Shown here: positions 38,616 to 49,682 of the stretch, piece after piece
Numbering within the stretch: position 1 is the stretch's first letter
How the letters are laid out: every line of letters starts with the position of its first letter
NCBI GenBank assembly: GCA_016758965.1
Contig: JAEPRB010000096.1
Span: 62,001-126,000 of the forward strand
Length of the DNA: 64,000 nt
Source: Circinella minor
Lineage: Eukaryota; Mucoromycota; Mucoromycetes; Mucorales; Lichtheimiaceae
Direction of reading: 5' to 3'
The notes under the pieces: generated by a model
The model's input: only the letters and a program-made list of their open reading frames with translations
The model's database searches: none
What the model was told of the DNA's origin: nothing
Program-made: the position numbers and the translations under genes

Positions 38616-39071
38616 TTTCATCACTCCTCATAAAAATCCCTTGAACATGAGGAAAACCTCTTTTCTCCTATTACCATGATTCATGAAAAATCCTTTTTGA
38701 ATAACACAAAAAACTTTTTTTTTTAAAAAAAAAGCCGCCGACGCAATCGTCGTGCTAGCAATGATGGTGGTCAAGTGTATTGTGGTCCTTGCTTTAGCAA
38801 TGCACCTGCTCCTAGTGCCTTACCTATGCCACCCGCTTTATCGTCTCATAACCCTGATCATGATGGCATGTTTATGATGGATGATTTACAACAACAGTCC
38901 AAGGAACTGATGAGCCTTTTGATGCCTAGCCATCGTATCCAAAATCCATCGATGACGACGATGGCAATGAACTCGAATATTCCTCCAAGAATGCAAACTG
39001 CTCATAGCTTGGACAACGACCTTTCCGAGATCCAACGTGGTTTACGATCCATGCTCAAAATGTCTTCGTAA
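37942..39071 (+). CDS. Edc1/PNRC-type mRNA decapping activator
   Basis: Exons 37942-38495 and 38735-39071, 891 nt, 296 aa. The N-terminal two thirds are low-complexity, rich in Asn, Gln and Lys, as is usual for RNA-associated decapping co-factors. The second exon contains VYCGPCFSNAPAPSALPMPP, which matches the short Edc1/Edc2/PNRC motif 'YAG..F..SP.PS.LP.P' that docks on the Dcp1 EVH1 domain and activates Dcp2 in cytoplasmic P-bodies. The C-terminus (LSEIQRGLRSMLKM) is a predicted short helix. The ATG at 37942 has a good context (AAAGATGGC); an upstream in-frame ATG at 37792 would add only hydrophobic homopolymer-coded residues. The intron holds a (CT) repeat. Identification rests on one short motif plus overall composition. 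Confidence 0.75.
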
Positions 39072-41971
39072 TAGTGGGGGCCCTTTTTCATTATATTCCC
39101 CCATTACTATCCTTCTTTTTTTTTTATTAATCTTTCTCTATTATTCTTTTTTTTTTCTTCCCTTTTTAAACCTGACACAAACTTTTTTTTTGATTCCATT
39201 TTTTTATGAATTGGGCCCTCCCTTCACGAACATATACTCCAATCGACATAACAACATAACATCATATAACTCTACAACCATTTTCAACAACAAATCCCAA
39301 CAATCAGCCTTTCTTTGTAAAAAGTTTGTTTTTTTATTTCTGTTTTTCTTTTTATTACTTTGGGTTTTATTTGTGAAGGTATTTTCCAATTGAGGAAATG
39401 CTTTCTTTTTTTTTCGGTTTGTGCACTTCCCCCCCCCCCCTTTTTATTTTTTCTACCCTTCACTTTTTCCCTTTTCTTTTGTATTATATTTTTTTTTCTT
39501 CGTTTTTTCTTTCATTTGAATTGTACACATATTTTAGAGAACATGAAAGTCCTGTTATATGTTTAAGGACGTTCTCCAAAGTGACAATCCACTTCTTTTA
39601 TTACTTTTTTTCTTCACTTTTTATTTTTATCACATTTTACAAACCACTTAGTATCGATTCATCCCCCCCAACCGCTTATAATCAGTTTATATTTTTTTTT
39701 TCTCGGCTGGGAAAAAAAGATCATACGAAAACGAACGAATCATCAGTTACGAAACCCACAAGACCTTTTGGCTTTCTTTGTTTCAAAGCCATTCAACATT
39801 ACTCATAGTCTTTTTTTTTTAAAAAAAAAACTATCTTTTTACTTCAATCACATCATTTCGTAAAACTTTTTTGTTGACGAAATTTCTTTCTCTCACACAC
39901 ACATACTCTCTCTCTCTCTCTCTCTCAATATCTCTATTCCAACTTTTTTTTTTACTTCTAACTCGATTTTTCTTCACCTTCTCTCTCTCTCTTTTTTTTT
40001 ATATTTTCACCCATTCCCCCTTTATCCCTTTTCGTCAACTTCCCCTACTCCCCTATACTCCCCCAAATTAAAAAAATAAAAAAGACCTCATCCCAAGTTT
40101 TTGGTGCTGAGATGAAAAAAAAAAAAAACCAACATTCAACACCAATTTGTTCTATAATATATACATAATTGCATAAATGGGGTGGGATGAATTATTTGAA
40201 ACTATAAAATTTTATTTTGGATGTAATGTAAACAAATTCTTCTCATCGTTGTTTTTTTTTGTACAACAAATAATAAATAGAAATCTCAAAAAACATTTAA
40301 AAAAAAGTCATTATTTAATATGTTTTTATAAAGCTTTGGTATAAATATCGATGGCATTACTGAACATAACAACTAAACTGACTTGTATACATTCGAATAT
40401 TACTTGAGGTTGACTAGGGCAACAACTCCCACACTAAAGTTTTTTTAAGAGTTTTCCATGCTTTTAAATTTATATTTAGTTCACGTTTTTTTCGCTTGGC
40501 ACATAAAAAATGAGCCCGCCCCGCTTAATTTGTGGTTGCCACGTTTGAAAAAGAGGAAAAAAAAAAACGATTGATGTCATTTTTTTTAAGTCAAACATTA
40601 ACATACATATTAAGCAATTACACCGATCTTTTTTAACTGTCTCTCCTACCCACCCCCCAATAAATCAATAAATAGAATCTCACCCTTTAATTTCCTTTTC
40701 CAATTAATTTACCAATCCTTATCAATATTTGACTGACGTAGTTTATGTGTAAAGTTGACTATATATCTGCATGATATGTGGGTTATCTCTTTTTTTTTTT
40801 CCCATTCTCAGTTAAGCTATAACTTGTCATTACGTATTATTATTATTTTAATGTCAAATTGTATAAATTGTTCTTTTGTTACCAAGATTTATGTAACGGA
40901 TTTTGATCAAAAAAACACGTTAAAAATGTATATAGTATTATATGAACTGTTACTAAATTAAGTTTGGGTGTGAAAAGTTTCAGAAAAGCTGGAATATAAG
41001 TTAAACATGTGGTAAGGTGGCAGAAAGGTGTCACAAAATTATGTCGAATCTGAGAACAATTTATTATATTTCATTATTATTCTTAGAATGAATGCATTAA
41101 AATTAATTTTATCGACTATTGAATTGGACAATAAAGGTCTTCATATAAACTTGTTCTATTTCTTTAAATAAAAAGTCTTTATTATTATTATCATATAGAA
41201 TTCAATAGAAGCATTTTTAGTGTTTATCGTTTATTGATGCTCTAGCGTATTTGAAATATATATATATATATAAAAAAGGTGTTTCATCCTAAAACATTAC
41301 GATGTCCGATATATGGATGTGAGCTGATATAATTCTTCTTGTTCTTTTTTTTTGGGTACGGGCGCAGATTATTATTTTCACTTTTTGGCTGCATTAAGTT
41401 TACTTTAAAAAAAAAGGACACATGCTTAAACATACATTTTATACGCACATGTATAATGATGGTCCCATTTTAATAGCATATAACATAGATTTGATCGCCA
41501 TGATGATCTTTTGCCCATTTTTCTAATGATCGCCTGAAAAAAGAAATGATTATGAAGTGTGCACTGTCTGGATTCGTTACTCAAGATAAAAATAAAATAT
41601 TAGCCAATAAAAAACTTTAAATGGTCCCTACTCAAAATCGCTCAGCCAATAAAAAACCTTACTACATAAGTATAACTTAGCCAATGGGAGACCTTAAATC
41701 GGTAACTCAAAATTAAAAAAAAGGTTGTGCTACTTAATACAATATAGTATCCCACGTTTCTAGGCTATTACCCCGTTATTTAAGATTGTGAGGCAGCATA
41801 ACCTCTTTTACAAAATAAAATACAGGTTAATTTTAGGCATGTAAATATTTTATATGCTTGTCCTGGATGTCTTTTATCGTTTAATTCAATTGAGTTGTGT
41901 TCACTTCATATTGAAGAAAACCACAAAGAAGGTACATATCACACCTTTTTTATGAAAAAAAAAGAAAGACT
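39072..41971. other. Intergenic, no gene seen
   Basis: Nearly 2.9 kb of very AT-rich and pyrimidine-rich DNA after the Edc1-like gene. It contains (CT) runs near 39905-39926 and 39981-39992, poly-C/poly-T junctions near 39430, and the CCAAT-like triplicate at about 41595-41720. Open frames are Phe/Leu/Ser-rich products of pyrimidine tracts. Confidence 0.55.
41595..41720. repeat. Three imperfect direct repeats with an AGCCAAT core
   Basis: AGCCAATAAAAAAC..TTA appears near 41603 and 41643, and AGCCAATGGGAGACCTTAAA near 41679. Each is followed by a divergent tail, and two tails share 'ACTCAAAAT'. Unit length is about 36-41 bases. The core contains CCAAT, the site bound by the Hap/NF-Y complex in fungi, but no gene start lies nearby. 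Confidence 0.55.
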
Positions 41972-41984
41972 AACCCTTTTTTTA

Positions 41985-42615
41985 TAGTAGCAACCGAAAC
42001 AGATTTGTTTCTAGATAGCGGAGGCCAATCGAGTTTGAATGATCAAACAGAAAAATTATTGAAACGCAAAGTGACAGATGAAGAAGAATGCAATGTAAAT
42101 CCAGGGTAGTTATACAATGAATGTAAGATAGACGAACGATCAAGAAAGATAATGGAATGTTTGGATTTAAAACCATTTATATTGGAGGATGAAGTTGAAG
42201 ACAAAGCAAATAATTCACACATTCAAGAACAACGACAAAAGATTGCGCCATACCTAGGTTGAACCTAGGTTGTTCTGAAGTTGGACCTAGGCTGGACCTA
42301 AGTTGGTCATCATCAATATATCACACCAGCGATTGTATTGATACACCAAAATCGTATCCAACAATTGACAATACAATTAGAACAAGCTCATATTGCGAAT
42401 TACTCGCATTTAAAAAGTATGTGGAAATAAACGAAGGGCAATTAATGGTGTTAAACACGTCGTGGCGTTCGAAGCCATATCTATCCTTGGCATTAGCCTA
42501 ATTGTTGGCTGGATCAATCCTTGTCAATGAAAACGAAGCGTTGTTAATTAATGGAATCGAGTCATACTCTCGATCTCCATCCGTAGATGCTCATTGTTAT
42601 ATCAATGAAATTTGA
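41985..42615 (+). pseudogene. Decayed gene fragment with an internal 11-bp repeat, unknown family
   Basis: One plus-strand frame reads TETDLFLDSGGQSSLNDQTE, passes a TAG at 42105-42107, and continues LYNECKIDERSRKIMECLDL up to a stop at 42260. Another frame resumes with IRTSSYCELLAFKKYVEINE and runs to a stop at about 42500. The break coincides with a short repeat of CCTAGGTTGGA-like units at 42253-42306. The amino acid composition is protein-like on both sides. No product is recognised. The stops and frame change indicate a dead gene, perhaps from a multi-copy family. Confidence 0.5.
42253..42306. repeat. 11-bp CCTAGGTTGGA-type minisatellite
   Basis: Units CCTAGGTTGAA, CCTAGGTTGTT, a diverged unit, CCTAGGCTGGA and CCTAAGTTGGT lie nearly head to tail. 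They interrupt the decayed frame at 41985-42615. Confidence 0.7.
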
Positions 42616-43013
42616 ATAAATAAAAAGAGACGTTAAGAAGTCAACGAGGCCCCAAAAGAACAATAATTGAACTCAAGTTTTTTAAAATAAAATATTTTCT
42701 CTATTTATATTAAATTATTATCATCGGTGGGATACGTATATCAATATGGGTATGCGAGTATGTGTGGTCTTTCTATTTGTAATGAATGTGTGAATTATGA
42801 TAATAAGATAAATGATATTTAGATTGGACTTTGTGTGGTTGACGATATGGTATATCTACGCGCAATGACCATACGGATAAACCTGTCATCTGTTAATGTT
42901 TCATTTATCTTCCATCTATGACAAACAAATGTCACTTCTTTTTATTAATTAATAATACACACGCGGGGATGTACTGGGAATGTTAATTTTATTATTTTAC
43001 TTGTTTTTTTTTT
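42616..43013. other. Spacer downstream of MSH3, no gene seen
   Basis: About 400 bases of AT-rich DNA next to the MSH3 stop codon. No open frame or repeat of note. Confidence 0.5.
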
Positions 43014-46000
43014 TCATTCTTTTTTCAGATATTTGCGTAATTGTTGAACATATTTTTCAGGATCTGTCAATGCACGCATTAAAGTTTGTTTCCTAATTTT
43101 TGAATTTACACTCGTTTCCATCTCTGCAGCTTTCAGTTTAGCTACTTGTAATATATTTTTTGGTATATCTGCTAATCGAGCTACGTTGATACTAAATAAT
43201 TGTAAATTTTTCTCTATAAATTAGTTTATCCGTTTCTTTTTTCCTCTCTCTCGCTTTTTCCATCTTCTTCTTAACATTTCCCCTGCACCCCTCCCCCTTG
43301 TTAATTTCCTTATTTACCCGTAACTGCGAGTCGAGATCCCTTGTACCAATTTATATAGAAAAATGACACTCGGCAAATCTAATATAATTGAAATAAGTTA
43401 TCTTTCTCTTTCATTTGTTCATTATATATCTTTTTCTTTCATTTAATTCATATAATTATTTTTACCGTCATCATTATCTTCAATATAATTCATATATCCA
43501 TTGGTTGTAGTATCCGGAAACTCATCTGCTAATTCTGCAAGGGATGGATAATGTGTAACGAATAATGTAATGGATTGAATCTATGATAAAAAGAAAAAAT
43601 TCATATCCAGAAAATAATAAATGTATATTAATTATTTTAATATACACAAGCACACATGTGCACCTCATATATCCATACACACATGCATGTAAAACATTTC
43701 CAATGGATTTTTCTTTTTTTTTTCCCACTTAATTGACGTAACATACCTCTGTAATGAAATGACGAAGTACTGCATAGGCTATTGCCATACCATCATGGGT
43801 TGAAGTACCACGACCTAATTCATCCAAGATTACCAACGAACGTGGAGTTGCTTGTCGCATAATATCCGAAGTCTCATGTAATTCAACCATAAACGTACTT
43901 TCCCCTGCCAACATATTATCCAATGCACCCATACGAGTATATACTGCATCAAGGATACCTAACTCAGCTGATTCAGCAGGTACATAGGATCCAATTTGAC
44001 CCATGATGGCAATCAATGCGACTTGGCGAATATATGAACTTTTACCTTTATACATATATATTAATATATATATATTTAAAAATATAAGTAAGAAAATTAT
44101 AATATATATTTTTTATATACATAAACAATAATGTGTTTATTATTACCTCCCATATTTGGACCTGTTAGAATCATGGTCCTTTTCTTATTTATATCGAAAT
44201 CAATGTCATTAGGAACATAGGAAGAATCGGATGGTAGAAATTTTTCTACCATAGGATGTCGTCCATTGACCACTTTGAGCTGTGCATGATCTGAAAAACT
44301 AGGTTTGACATAATCAGGTTGCTGTGCTACGGTTGCCAAGGAAAATAAACAGTCTAATTGAGCTAATCCAAGGACAACATCACGAAATGTTTCATATTTT
44401 TCTGTCACTTGACTATATAATATATATATATATATATATGCATAAATTAAAAATGCCAACATTTTCTTCTCTTTTTTTTTTTTACCTTAAAAAAGTACGA
44501 TACGCATTTTCAAATGCGATATTTAATAGTTCTCGATGTCGTTCACGTTCTTTGAGTTTTGTAATGAGCCATGGAGAATGAAAACGAGATGCAGCTTTAG
44601 TTCCATTAATTTTGATCCATTCTCGCGGTACTTTTTTTGTCAGTGTGTTCTTCACTTCAAGCAAATACTAAGAATTAATAAAGTTACATTTTTAACAATA
44701 AGAACCAAGATTTTTCTCTATACACACATGTGTATAAATTGCTTTTGTTGATCACACATTCTCATGTATGTGTGCGTTACCTCAATACCGGCGACATGAA
44801 TATACTGTAATGATGGGATTTGAACCTTTGATTTTTGTTCGACAAGATAGCTATCGAGTTCTTTTTCGACACGAGCAATGTTCTATATATATAATGTAAA
44901 TTAGTCTCCATTATCTCTCTTTTCTCTGTCTTCCTCTTGTTTTCTATTTCTTCTTGTTGTTTTAAGGTAATAGGTAAATAGCATATATATACCTGTGTGT
45001 CTATTATTAAGAAACATAAATTAGAGTAAGAAAAGTTTTTACCTGTTTTTCCTGAGCGAGCTCTGGCCATCGATCATCTTCCTTGAGCAAATCAATTTTA
45101 CGATCAGAAGAACTCAGCGCATCTCGATTGATTACTTTTTGAAGTTCAATAACATCTGGACGAATAGTAGGTAATAAAGCAAATATATCATTCAGTAGTG
45201 ATGATTCGAATGGAATTGTAACTTTCCCATGAAAAGTATCAGCAATACGTAATAATGTATCAAGTACTTGGACAAGTTCTTTTGGTGATGACTATATAAT
45301 ACAATCGGTTATCTCATTATCGCGAGTAATATATATATATGTGTGGTTTTCTTTTCTTTTTACCTGTCCATAATGTATTCTTGATAATCCCTTTTCAAGA
45401 TCTGGCATTTGTTTTAATAATCCTTTTGCTTTTTCTTTATTTGGATTGTCTGTTCTTAATAATTCATCCACTGCATTAATGCGAGTATGTAACTGTCTGT
45501 TGATAATATCAATCAGTTAGTATTCGCGCGATAATACTATATCTATATTATTACTTACTTGACGTCAACAAGAGGTCGACCCACCCATTTGCGTAATAAT
45601 CGTCTTCCAAAACTTGTGCTCGTATGGTTTAGTACAGAGAAAAGGGACCCCTTTTCAGAATAAGTAGTTGAATTACGATAGATTTCCAAGTTGGCCATTG
45701 TGTTTCCATTAAGAAGCATATGACTCCGTGATGAAAAATGAACAAAATATTTTGTGAGTTGAAGAGCATGTTGCAGACCAAATTCTGAAAGGTATCGTAT
45801 GGTTGCGGCAAGTGCTTTACTAATTATAAAATATTAAAGCCTATTAGAATCCATCATTATATATTATTATTATTTATAGTCTCTCAATAATATACAAAAA
45901 AAAATTACATGACAGTATCTGGTAAGCGCAATATCTCGGAAAAGAGTACTTTTGAGGTAGAGGGTGAAGAAGAAGAATGATTTTCATCATTTTGAATTTC

Positions 46001-47513
46001 AGAATTTTGAGTATAGAATTCTGAAACATGTGTAAAAGCTGTATTATAATCTTGCATAAAGGTATCATTTTCAGGCATCCGTTCAACACGGACAGCTTCA
46101 CCAAATGCTGTTGTTCTTTTTTTTTTCAACGAATTAGTTATACGAAAAAACACACTTACAATCCAGGTTCTTAAGAAAAACACTATTTTTTTTTTTTTTT
46201 ACCTTTGCATACTCATATGTTTTACTACTTTTTCAGTTGCTTTACTCAAACTAAAAGGTAATAACAATTCACAGGGTTCGATATGTAATATCCGAGTTTC
46301 AAGTTCTGACCGCATATATCCATCTTCAAACGAATCATAGGTAACATCACCTGTAGCAGGTTGAACAGCAACAAGACCAATTTGAACACGTTCATCTGGA
46401 CCGCCACCACCACGTTTTTCTTCCACAATACATAATAAGTAATTTGAAGATGATCCACCACTACTACTACTGCTACTTGTATTGTTATCATCCAATTCCA
46501 AATCATCCCTCGTCGCCATTTCATCGACGAAGGTCCCCTTGGTATATAAATGTTTCAATTCTCGAAGAAAAGGACCTCCTTTATTCGTTCCTGATGCTTT
46601 CAATGCTGCTGTTTCTGTTTGTCGAACTACGCCTACTTTATGGCCTGCATGCACCAAACGACGTACATGAACCGCCAATCGATGAGTAGGTATACTTGCC
46701 ACATAAAAATTTCTATCAATAAAATGAGCAATATGAAGAACCCGTGAGGCAAGTTTGGCATCATCACCAAAAAATCGAAATTTGTAACCAACTTCAATCG
46801 CTAATAAAACACCAGGGTGTTTTTTTTTTAATTCAAGAACTTGAAGTTCGAGCGGTGACCAATTCTTTTTATCTTTTCCGTCGGTCGTAGTGCTAGTAGT
46901 GTCATCCCCATTATTATTATTATTATTATTATTATTCATACGTCGCCGTTTTTGTTCTCGTTCTTGTTCCATTTGTCCAAAACGTGCGACAAATTCTGCA
47001 TGACGTTTTTCTTTGATTGGATCGTTCACTTTGGTTGATTGACTGGCATTATCATTATGATTATTAAACGCATATTGTTGTTCTAATTGGGGTATGGAAT
47101 GTTGCTGCGATGATGTTTGTGTAGTAATAGTAGTAGTTGAGACTCGATTGTCTGGTAGAGAGGGAAAAGGTACAGGAGCTGTGTCATTGTCATTTTTAGT
47201 TGTTGTTGATTCATCAGCATATATAAATTGATCGCGCTGTAATCGTGGAACAGGTAGTTGTGGAGGAGGTGAGGGTGAATCGGTTGGTGATGAGAAAAAA
47301 GGTGAATTGGAACCAGAAGGTGATTCTTCAATCGCGTCTAAAATAAATAAATAACAAAATTCATTTTTTTTTTTAAAAAAAAAAAAAAAAACCCCCACGT
47401 TTAAACACTACCCGTTATGTAATTGATAAAAAAAATTATATATTACCATTCTCTTTTGGTTTTTTGGTTTGTTGAAAAAAAGAACTTAATGTCAACTGTC
47501 GCTTTTTACTCAT
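43014..47513 (-). CDS. MSH3: DNA mismatch repair protein Msh3, 13 exons
   Basis: Exons, minus: 47513-47447, 47337-46203, 46115-45909, 45819-45559, 45496-45364, 45291-45043, 44882-44781, 44667-44486, 44412-44147, 44045-43747, 43580-43466, 43378-43318, 43191-43014. Sum 3255 nt, 1084 aa, a normal Msh3 length. Msh3 pairs with Msh2 (MutS-beta) to recognise insertion/deletion loops in the nucleus. The N-terminus carries a PCNA-binding PIP box QLTLSSFF (residues 6-13). The mismatch-binding domain reads [13 protein letters not shown], with the Tyr-Lys pair typical of Msh3 in place of the Msh6 Phe-x-Glu, and [17 protein letters not shown]. The ATPase has Walker [14 protein letters not shown] (split by an intron), Walker [17 protein letters not shown] and FVTHYP. 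An Asn run coded by an AAT repeat sits at about 46911-46935 in the disordered linker. Confidence 0.95.
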
Positions 47514-47532
47514 TATGCAAATAAGTTGCTGT

Positions 47533-47567
<35 letters not shown>

Positions 47568-49682
47568 AAACGCGAAAAAGAAAGGGATGCGAAATTTTTG
47601 AGCTCCAATTTTTTTTTTCGGTTCATGCGTCTTTTGTAACTGGTGCTTCATCATTTATTTTTCGTTTTTGAATTGTACGTAATGTATCTACATTATTTAC
47701 GAATATTCCTAAAGGCAAATTAAATTGATACACATCATACTAGACCAAGTGAATGTAAATAGAATGTAAATCATAAATATAATTGCTATATATTGACGAG
47801 AATATGTGATTTACTGCCTTTCATGCACGTATAAATGTATATAATCTATACGTATCATTTTATAATATATCGATTTTGTTGCAAGTTTATATATATATAT
47901 ATATATATCCTATTTTATACAACTTTTATTAACCAATATGTGATATTTATATCTATATTATATCTTGATACACATCTTATAACTATACCAAGAATTATTT
48001 TATATATACATCACCACGACGGGTATGTCAAAAAATTTTAAACGGTTACTATGGAAACCACTAGAAAATGGAATCAGTAAGCTGGTTTTATCATGTACCT
48101 ATACTGCAATCAAGTTAATAGAAAAAAAAACTATCGTTTTCACTGTTTGATCATGATAGACTTTAAGCATAATTAATTGAAAACTTGAGTAGAAAAATCA
48201 AAACAATCGGTATAAGTGTAGTATATTATAAATTATAGTTATAAATGAAGAGTGGTTACTAATAAAAAAAAAGCGTCCATATATATATAGAAAAAGAGAT
48301 CGACAGTGCATGTCATTACCCTTTTTTTTTTTTTTATTTTTTTTTTTTGCAAATTGCTACTATGAAAATATGCACACAACATAAAATTCTTGGTCTCAAA
48401 GGTTCAATAACATTCAACATTTCTGCATCTGCTGTATGGAGAGGAACGGAATGAAATAATATATATATCATATATGTAATTCCGACAAAAAAATATAAAA
48501 AAATATATAAGTATAAAATAGGAGGTAAATAAAGTTAGCAAAAAAGGATCGACGATATGTCAAAAAAAAAAAAATTAATTGGCAGCTATACCTAATGTGG
48601 GATGCGTTCAGTGAAAAATAATAATACTTAAAAAATCAAGAGATCGACAAAGCCACTCTTTGTTAAAGTATCATATAACACATATACGTAATTGAAATAA
48701 AAGCGGATAATCCCCTTTAAAATACGGATGAACTCCTTAGCAAAAAAATATTCTCCCCTTTTAAGAAATAAATAGTCGAATATTCCTTTTTCTGATAACA
48801 AGTTTTTTCATTAAAATAATGATGACAGAAAAAAAAAGATCGACAAAAAAAAGTTAAGATTATATACAAATATCAAATGAAGATGTAAAAAACAGAAAAA
48901 GTTCGTGATAATGATTCATCATTTATTTTTTTCTGTAAAAACAAATCAAAAATTTGTTTATTATATTTATTTAATTTCGTCATAATTTTTTTTCTATTTT
49001 TTATTATCATTAACCAAATAAATCATAATAGAGAAGATAATTGTTGATGTGTATTATAGTTCTCTAAAAATAGTTCTATTTTCATATTGTTGTTACAACA
49101 AGAAGAAAAATGCAAGTTTTTCTGTTCGATAATAAGGAGTATATATGTACCTAGTAAAAATAGTAAGACTATATACTCAACGTGCCCGTTCTATTACTAA
49201 ATACTAGAGCGGTAATAGTAACCTACCAGCATAGTAAGTTTATAAAATGCAGAAGTTTCTTTTTAGTTATCTAATGTTTTCTTTTTTTCTTTTCCGTTAT
49301 TCTTTTGCTACATAAGTATCATAAGGAATCTATCGGTCTCTTTTTTTTTTTTTCTTTGCTTTCGGGATATTTTTTTTTCTTTTGTTTTCAGTTGAAGCAG
49401 TAATTTTTTCTTTTTGGTAAAGTAAACCTCATCTATTTTCCAATTCTAATTTTATTATCATTTTTGTGTATATAAACCACCATCAGAATTTGGTCCAGAA
49501 AAAAATAACTACTTTTTTTTTTGTTATTTTCTTTGTTAATAATTATAATATATGACTTTAGTTACCACATTCGTCAACAACTATACATAATAATAGCTAT
49601 TATACACATATAACAAAAGCATAAAAATTTTAAATAAACAGATCCGTGTTTATAACAATAAAAGTATAACGTATAAACAAAA
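47514..49682. other. Divergent intergenic region, no gene seen
   Basis: About 2.2 kb between the divergent MSH3 and first MFS transporter starts. It is very AT-rich with a 30-nt class poly-A run at 47537-47565, (TA) runs near 47890, and poly-T tracts near 48322-48348 and 49341. Both promoters should lie here. No gene or repeat family recognised. Confidence 0.55.

Noticed and set aside
39037..40071. Overlapping plus-strand frames rich in Phe, Leu and Ser
   Set aside because: Pyrimidine-tract artefacts downstream of the Edc1-like stop codon; could be 3' UTR.
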